NCBI GenBank assembly: GCA_020216655.1
Contig: JAIWNU010000028.1
Span: 1 to 10,000, forward strand
Reading direction: 5' to 3'
Source: Treponema sp.
GTDB taxonomy: Bacteria > Spirochaetota > Spirochaetia > Treponematales > Breznakiellaceae
Length of the DNA: 10,000 bases
Shown: positions 6,694-10,000 of the stretch, one piece after another
Position numbering within the stretch: position 1 is the stretch's first letter
Layout of the letters: each line of letters begins with the position of its first letter
The notes under the pieces: generated by a model
Database searches by the model: none
What the model was told of the DNA's origin: nothing
The model's input: only the letters and a program-made list of their open reading frames with translations
Translations under genes and position numbers: made by a program

Positions 6694-7719
6694 ATGCCGG
6701 CGGACTGTGAGCTTGTAGGAATTGGCAATGCAATTATGGATATTTTTGCCCTCTCTACTAACGTCTCTACACCGGGTCTCGGAAACCTGCCCCAGGGACA
6801 GGGGCGCCACATCGCCCCTGAGGAATTGGCGGCTCTGGTCCAGCAGCTTTCCGATCCCGTACTGTGCGCCGGCGGAGGCGCAGCGAATACGGTAAAGCTC
6901 GCCGCCCAGCTCGGAATTAAGACCGCCTTTATCGGCAGCGTGGGAAACGACGCATGGGGCGAGCGCTTTAGGCAGGAACTGGAGGATGCGGGGACTGCCG
7001 CGCACCTGGTTACCGTAAGAGATCCAACCGGCGGCTGCGTGGTGCTGAAAGAACAGGGAAGTAATGCTCGCGTCTTTGCAAGCCCCGCGGCAGCCCTCGC
7101 CTTGGGTCCTGAACATGTCGATCGGGATATTATCCGCCGGGCACAGCTCATCATGCTGGATGGCTACATTCTGGGCAGGACCCGCCTGGTAGAACATGTC
7201 ATGCAAACAGCAGAACAGTATGGAACCTTTATTGCTATCGATGCGGGATCCGTAGAAATTGTTGAGGCCCACGCAAGCCGCCTGGAAACGTACTGCAGGA
7301 CTAAACCACTTATTCTGTTTTTAAATGAAGATGAAGCAGAGGCTTTCTGCAAGCACCTGGATCCCCGCAGAGCCCTGCTCAATGATGCAGATAAGGATGA
7401 AGAAGACCGGTACCTGCCGCTGCAAAACCTGACAAAACAGGATATTTTCCCCATTATCGCGGTGAAACTGGGAGACCAGGGCGGCCGGGTTTTTGCAAAC
7501 GGCGAAGCCTATTTAGCCCGAACCCAGGCAATAGTCCCCTTTGACACCACCGGTGCAGGGGACGCCTTTGCAGCAGGTTTTCTTGCTGCCTGGCTCCGCG
7601 GCAAATCACTTTCTGACTGCGCAGAAATGGGAAACCGGCTTGCCCGGGAAATTATTCGCATTCCCGGCACAAAAATAGATGCTAGAAAACTAGCGTCCCT
7701 GCGGCGATCCTTAAGCTGA
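6694..7719 (+). CDS. PfkB/ribokinase-superfamily kinase, adenosine-kinase-like
   Basis: An ATP-dependent kinase of 341 residues acting on the hydroxymethyl group of a sugar or nucleoside; the exact substrate cannot be read from sequence. GIGNAIMDI (9-17) carries the substrate-binding Asp16. GGGAANTV (60-67) and GSVGND (81-86) are the first PfkB signature region. DTTGAGDAF (284-292) is the second, with the anion hole GAGD and the catalytic base Asp290. The GIGNAIMDI start, the PTGGCVVL strand and the LDGYILG segment fit the adenosine-kinase-like subgroup better than fructokinase or ribokinase. A charged loop around residues 225-250 (DADKDEEDR) is longer than usual. AAGG at 6680-6683 could be a weak ribosome binding site for the ATG at 6694. 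The 19-bp gap suggests an operon with ackA, though the two enzymes do not act in an obvious common pathway. Confidence 0.88.
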   Translation: MPADCELVGIGNAIMDIFALSTNVSTPGLGNLPQGQGRHIAPEELAALVQQLSDPVLCAGGGAANTVKLAAQLGIKTAFIGSVGNDAWGERFRQELEDAGTAAHLVTVRDPTGGCVVLKEQGSNARVFASPAAALALGPEHVDRDIIRRAQLIMLDGYILGRTRLVEHVMQTAEQYGTFIAIDAGSVEIVEAHASRLETYCRTKPLILFLNEDEAEAFCKHLDPRRALLNDADKDEEDRYLPLQNLTKQDIFPIIAVKLGDQGGRVFANGEAYLARTQAIVPFDTTGAGDAFAAGFLAAWLRGKSLSDCAEMGNRLAREIIRIPGTKIDARKLASLRRSLS

Positions 7720-7735
7720 GCTAGGTGTGCACTAT

Positions 7736-8311
7736 TTAATGCCGCAAAAGCACCGCAGCGGCTACCTTTTCAGCCCCGTCAGATCCAACTAAATGCTTAA
7801 TAATTTCATAGGACCACTCCCCGGCGGTTCCTGCAGAACGGCTTGTTATAACTTGCCCGTCCGCCACGACCCGCTCTTCTTTCCAAAGAGCGCCGCTTAC
7901 ATTTTTTTCCATCCCAGGGAAGCAGGTAAATCGTTTTCCCGAAAGGAGTCCCAGGGGGGCAAGGACTACCGCCGGCGACGCGCAGATTGCCGCCACGAGC
8001 TTCCCAGAGTGGTGCATCTCTTTAATAAGGGTAGCCGCTGTTACCGAAGCGGCAATGTTGCTTGCTCCAGGCATGCCTCCGGGAATCACAATGCCATCCC
8101 AGGATGCTGCGCTGAGGGCTCCATGGGAGCTGAGTTCTGCCAGGGTGGTATCGGTTACCAAGGTCAAGCCCCGGCTGCTTTTTACCGTTTTACTTGCCCC
8201 AACCGCCGCAAGGACAACTTCTATACCAGCTCTCCGAAGGTAATCCGCTGGAGTCACCGCCTCTACATCCTCAAAACCCTCAGCTATTAATTCCAAAACT
8301 CGTTTTGCCAT
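7736..8311 (-). CDS. DJ-1/PfpI (YajL-type) family protein
   Basis: A 191-residue single-domain protein. AEGFEDVEA (10-18) provides Glu14, equivalent to the Glu that hydrogen-bonds the reactive cysteine in DJ-1. IPGGMPGA follows, then AAICASP with Cys110 at the nucleophile elbow, GLLSGKRFTCFPG, and ITSRSAGTAGEWSYEII near the end. This is the standard DJ-1 layout. Family members act as glyoxalases or protein deglycases or in oxidative-stress protection, and the exact activity here is unknown. The start is fixed by AAAGGAGG six bases upstream. The gene converges on the PfkB gene with only 16 bp between stops and no visible terminator there. It is divergent from the REC-STAS-REC gene with 56 bp between starts, so co-regulation is possible. 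Confidence 0.92.
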   Translation of the reverse strand: MAKRVLELIAEGFEDVEAVTPADYLRRAGIEVVLAAVGASKTVKSSRGLTLVTDTTLAELSSHGALSAASWDGIVIPGGMPGASNIAASVTAATLIKEMHHSGKLVAAICASPAVVLAPLGLLSGKRFTCFPGMEKNVSGALWKEERVVADGQVITSRSAGTAGEWSYEIIKHLVGSDGAEKVAAAVLLRH

Positions 8312-8317
8312 GAACTG

Positions 8318-8325
8318 CCTCCTTT
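8318..8325 (-). promoter_or_regulatory. Strong ribosome binding site of the DJ-1 family gene
   Basis: On the minus strand AAAGGAGG lies six bases before the ATG at 8311. This contrasts with the divergent neighbour, which has no Shine-Dalgarno sequence. Confidence 0.9.
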
Positions 8326-8328
8326 CAC

Positions 8329-8357
8329 TTGCATGTTCGTTAACGCTCGCCTACAAT
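8329..8357 (+). promoter_or_regulatory. Putative promoter of the REC-STAS-REC gene
   Basis: TTGCAT (8329-8334) and TACAAT (8352-8357) are separated by 17 bp. The predicted +1 is near base 8364, leaving only about four bases before the ATG at 8368. The intervening bases (AAATATAACT) contain no ribosome binding site. Confidence 0.5.
8338..8345. promoter_or_regulatory. Palindrome CGTTAACG between the -35 and -10, possible operator
   Basis: A perfect 8-bp palindrome lies in the promoter spacer of the regulator gene and in the shared control region with the divergent DJ-1 gene. The position suits a repressor site, but 8 bp is short and it may be chance. Confidence 0.25.
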
Positions 8358-8367
8358 AAATATAACT

Positions 8368-9639
8368 ATGAAACATGTGGTCATTATTGATGAATCCCCC
8401 ATTTTCAGGGAATACCTCCGCATCAAACTTGCCGATGCGGGGCTCGAAGTAAGCGTTGCAATCAACGGCCTAGACGGTATCGCCAAAATCAGGACCAACA
8501 CGCCGGATTTGGTCATCATCGACTACCATTTGAGCCGCCAAAGCTGCACCGAGGTGTTAAAAGAAAAAAAACAGAACCCCAACACCGCATCAATTCCGGT
8601 CATTGTTATGGCCCAACGTATTGACCAGAAAAAAATTATCGAACTAGTTCAGTACAACGTCAAGAAGGTATTTACCAAACCCATTAAAATCGACGCCCTC
8701 TTTGCAACCCTTTCGGAATTGCTGCAGGTTCATTTTGACCTGGATGATACACCTTCCATTATGGAAGTCCATGTGAACGACAATATCCTGTTCATCGAAA
8801 TTGCCCAGGGGCTTAACCGGGAAAAACTGGACCTGCTCCGGTTTAAAATAATGGAATTGATTGATCTGTATGATATTCGGGTTCCCAAAATCATCGTCAT
8901 GCTGAGTGACATTAAGCTTTCCTTTGCGGATGCAACAAATCTCCAAAAACTACTGGATACGGTACTCCAGGCGTCCCGAGCAAAGACCCGCAATATAAGA
9001 ATTCTAACCAAAGATGATTTTACCCAAAAGTTTATCGCCGGCAGGAAAGAATACGACGGCATTGAAGTAAGCAGCAACCTCCAATATGCCCTGGAAGGAC
9101 TCCTGGCTGAGATGGATGGTACTACCGAATTTGGTGAAAAAAAAGCCGAAATCATCAGCGAAAAGATCCTGCAGGCCGAAGAGACCGCTGCCCCGGAATC
9201 GGTCTTGCTGAAATTCGGCGCTGAAGAAGCCCATAAAACGCTCACCATAGAAGATATGCGGGAACGAATGGAAAATATGCTCATCGCAGCGGTGGACGAT
9301 GATTTTGTTATCCAGGAATTGGTAAAAACAACCTTTGAACAGGTCGGGGCAACCGTCGAATCTTATCCGGACGGCGAGAGTTTCTTAAACGCCATAGGGT
9401 CTAAAAACTATGACCTCCTGTTCCTTGATCTGCTCATGCCCAAGGTTGATGGGTTCAAGGTTCTGCAGGAACTAAAGGCCCGGGATATCAAACTTCCAAT
9501 TATCGTGCTTTCAGCGGTTACCCAGCGGGAGTCGGTCATCCGCGCCTTCCAAGCTGGGGTAAAGAGCTATCTTATAAAACCGCTCAAGCCAATGGAAATA
9601 CTTAAAAAAACCATGGAAGTAGTGCGTCCTACCATGTGA
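8368..9639 (+). CDS. Double receiver response regulator, REC - STAS-like - REC
   Basis: A 423-residue cytoplasmic signalling protein with no DNA-binding or enzymatic output domain. REC1 (about 1-120) has acidic residues D8/E9, phosphoacceptor D52 in VIIDYHL, and K104-P105. The usual Thr/Ser of the switch position is Ala82 (VMAQR). The middle region (about 131-246) runs ILFIEIAQGLNREKL, then KIIVMLSDIKLSFADATNL, then NIRILTKDD. This fits the beta-alpha pattern of STAS domains, with DAT (188-190) where anti-sigma antagonists have DSS. A Glu/Ala-rich linker (about 250-300) follows. REC2 (304-423) is canonical: D310-D312, D354 in LFLDLLMP, S382 and K404-P405. Output is therefore probably by protein interaction. 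The PAS-domain gene follows 22 bp downstream. The receiver calls are firm; the STAS call is moderately confident and rests on pattern only. Confidence 0.87.
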   Translation: MKHVVIIDESPIFREYLRIKLADAGLEVSVAINGLDGIAKIRTNTPDLVIIDYHLSRQSCTEVLKEKKQNPNTASIPVIVMAQRIDQKKIIELVQYNVKKVFTKPIKIDALFATLSELLQVHFDLDDTPSIMEVHVNDNILFIEIAQGLNREKLDLLRFKIMELIDLYDIRVPKIIVMLSDIKLSFADATNLQKLLDTVLQASRAKTRNIRILTKDDFTQKFIAGRKEYDGIEVSSNLQYALEGLLAEMDGTTEFGEKKAEIISEKILQAEETAAPESVLLKFGAEEAHKTLTIEDMRERMENMLIAAVDDDFVIQELVKTTFEQVGATVESYPDGESFLNAIGSKNYDLLFLDLLMPKVDGFKVLQELKARDIKLPIIVLSAVTQRESVIRAFQAGVKSYLIKPLKPMEILKKTMEVVRPTM

Positions 9640-9649
9640 TGGCTACCGC

Positions 9650-9656
9650 AGGAAGG
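9650..9656 (+). promoter_or_regulatory. Ribosome binding site of the PAS-domain gene
   Basis: AGGAAGG followed by TATTC and then ATG at 9662 supports this start and translation from a shared transcript with the preceding regulator gene. Confidence 0.75.
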
Positions 9657-9661
9657 TATTC

Positions 9662-10000
9662 ATGAGTGAAGAGCTAAGCTCCGCGCCGCTTAATTTGTAC
9701 CAGCGTCTCTTTCTCAATGCCAGCGCCGCTGTTGCCTTGCTCGATGAAAACGGCTTTCTTGTGGATGCCAATGAGCCCTTTAAACGAACCTTCGATTCCC
9801 TTGCAGGCAGAGATATCGCAACTTTAGATGAAAGTTTCCCCGAGTTTTTACACTCCCGGGATGCCTATAAATTTGCCTACCATTTTTCCAGGCTTATTAC
9901 CGGTTCAAGCCGGTCTGTCAGTTTCAGCACCTTTTTCCGAAACGCATCGGGGAGCCCCCGCTGGCTCAATATCCGAGCCTGGGCTATTCCCGAGGAAGAG
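9662..10000 (+). CDS. PAS-domain signalling protein, N-terminal part only
   Basis: 113 residues are visible and the frame is open at the window edge. After a short N-terminus (MSEELSSAPL), residues about 13-113 fit a PAS sensor fold: LYQRLFLNASAAVALLDENGFLVDAN has the helix, beta-strand and D.NG turn typical of PAS, followed by an aromatic-rich region and SPRWLNIRAWAI as the late strand. There is no signal peptide or membrane segment in this part, so it is probably cytoplasmic. The output domain (histidine kinase, GGDEF, PP2C-type phosphatase or other) lies beyond the window. Its position 22 bp after the double receiver gene suggests they work in one pathway. Confidence 0.78.
   Translation, partial: MSEELSSAPLNLYQRLFLNASAAVALLDENGFLVDANEPFKRTFDSLAGRDIATLDESFPEFLHSRDAYKFAYHFSRLITGSSRSVSFSTFFRNASGSPRWLNIRAWAIPEEE

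Noticed and set aside
6060-7154. Long open frame of 364 codons on the minus strand across the ackA-pfkB junction
   Set aside because: It lies opposite two well-supported genes with catalytic motifs, has no recognisable motif or ribosome binding site, and its composition follows from the codon use of the plus-strand genes.
7681-7694. Inverted repeat GCTAG-AAAA-CTAGC near the end of the PfkB gene
   Set aside because: Only a 5-bp stem inside coding sequence, with no T-run after it; not a terminator and probably chance.
7793-8290. 165-codon plus-strand frame opposite the DJ-1 gene
   Set aside because: The minus strand carries complete DJ-1 motifs and a strong ribosome binding site; the plus-strand frame shows no family features.

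Overview
The window looks like chromosomal DNA from a spirochete, most likely a Treponema-type organism (the moderately GC-rich gut or free-living treponemes rather than T. pallidum). The basis is overall protein character: a long outer-envelope protein with FlgD/Ig-like repeats and an OmpA tail, a spirochete-style acetate kinase with a C-terminal extension, and promoter-proximal starts without a Shine-Dalgarno sequence. No similarity search was possible, so the taxon is an inference. Coding density is high. There are no tRNA, rRNA, CRISPR or insertion-sequence signals.

Layout. Bases 2-3166 (+) are the 3' part of a large repeat protein: eight beta-sandwich-like units followed by an OmpA-like peptidoglycan-binding domain. 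It ends at a strong intrinsic terminator (3218-3250). Convergent to it is a SAM-dependent methyltransferase (3249-4028, -). A 59-bp divergent promoter region separates this from manC, mannose-1-phosphate guanylyltransferase (4088-5266, +). Next come ackA, acetate kinase (5337-6674, +), and a PfkB/adenosine-kinase-like kinase 19 bp downstream (6694-7719, +). A DJ-1/PfpI protein (7736-8311, -) converges on the kinase gene. It shares a 56-bp divergent control region with an unusual regulator of layout REC - STAS-like - REC (8368-9639, +). A PAS-domain protein starts 22 bp later and runs off the window (9662 onward, +).

How the genes work together. ManC makes GDP-mannose for surface glycans. AckA makes ATP from acetyl phosphate. 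The double-receiver protein and the PAS protein probably form one signalling unit. The methyltransferase and the DJ-1 protein have no clear link to their neighbours. No complete novel multi-gene system is evident. The items most worth a second look are the REC-STAS-REC regulator with an apparently altered first receiver, the two alternating repeat classes in the envelope protein (one class with a constant period of exactly 321 bp), and -10 boxes that predict leaderless or nearly leaderless transcripts for three genes.
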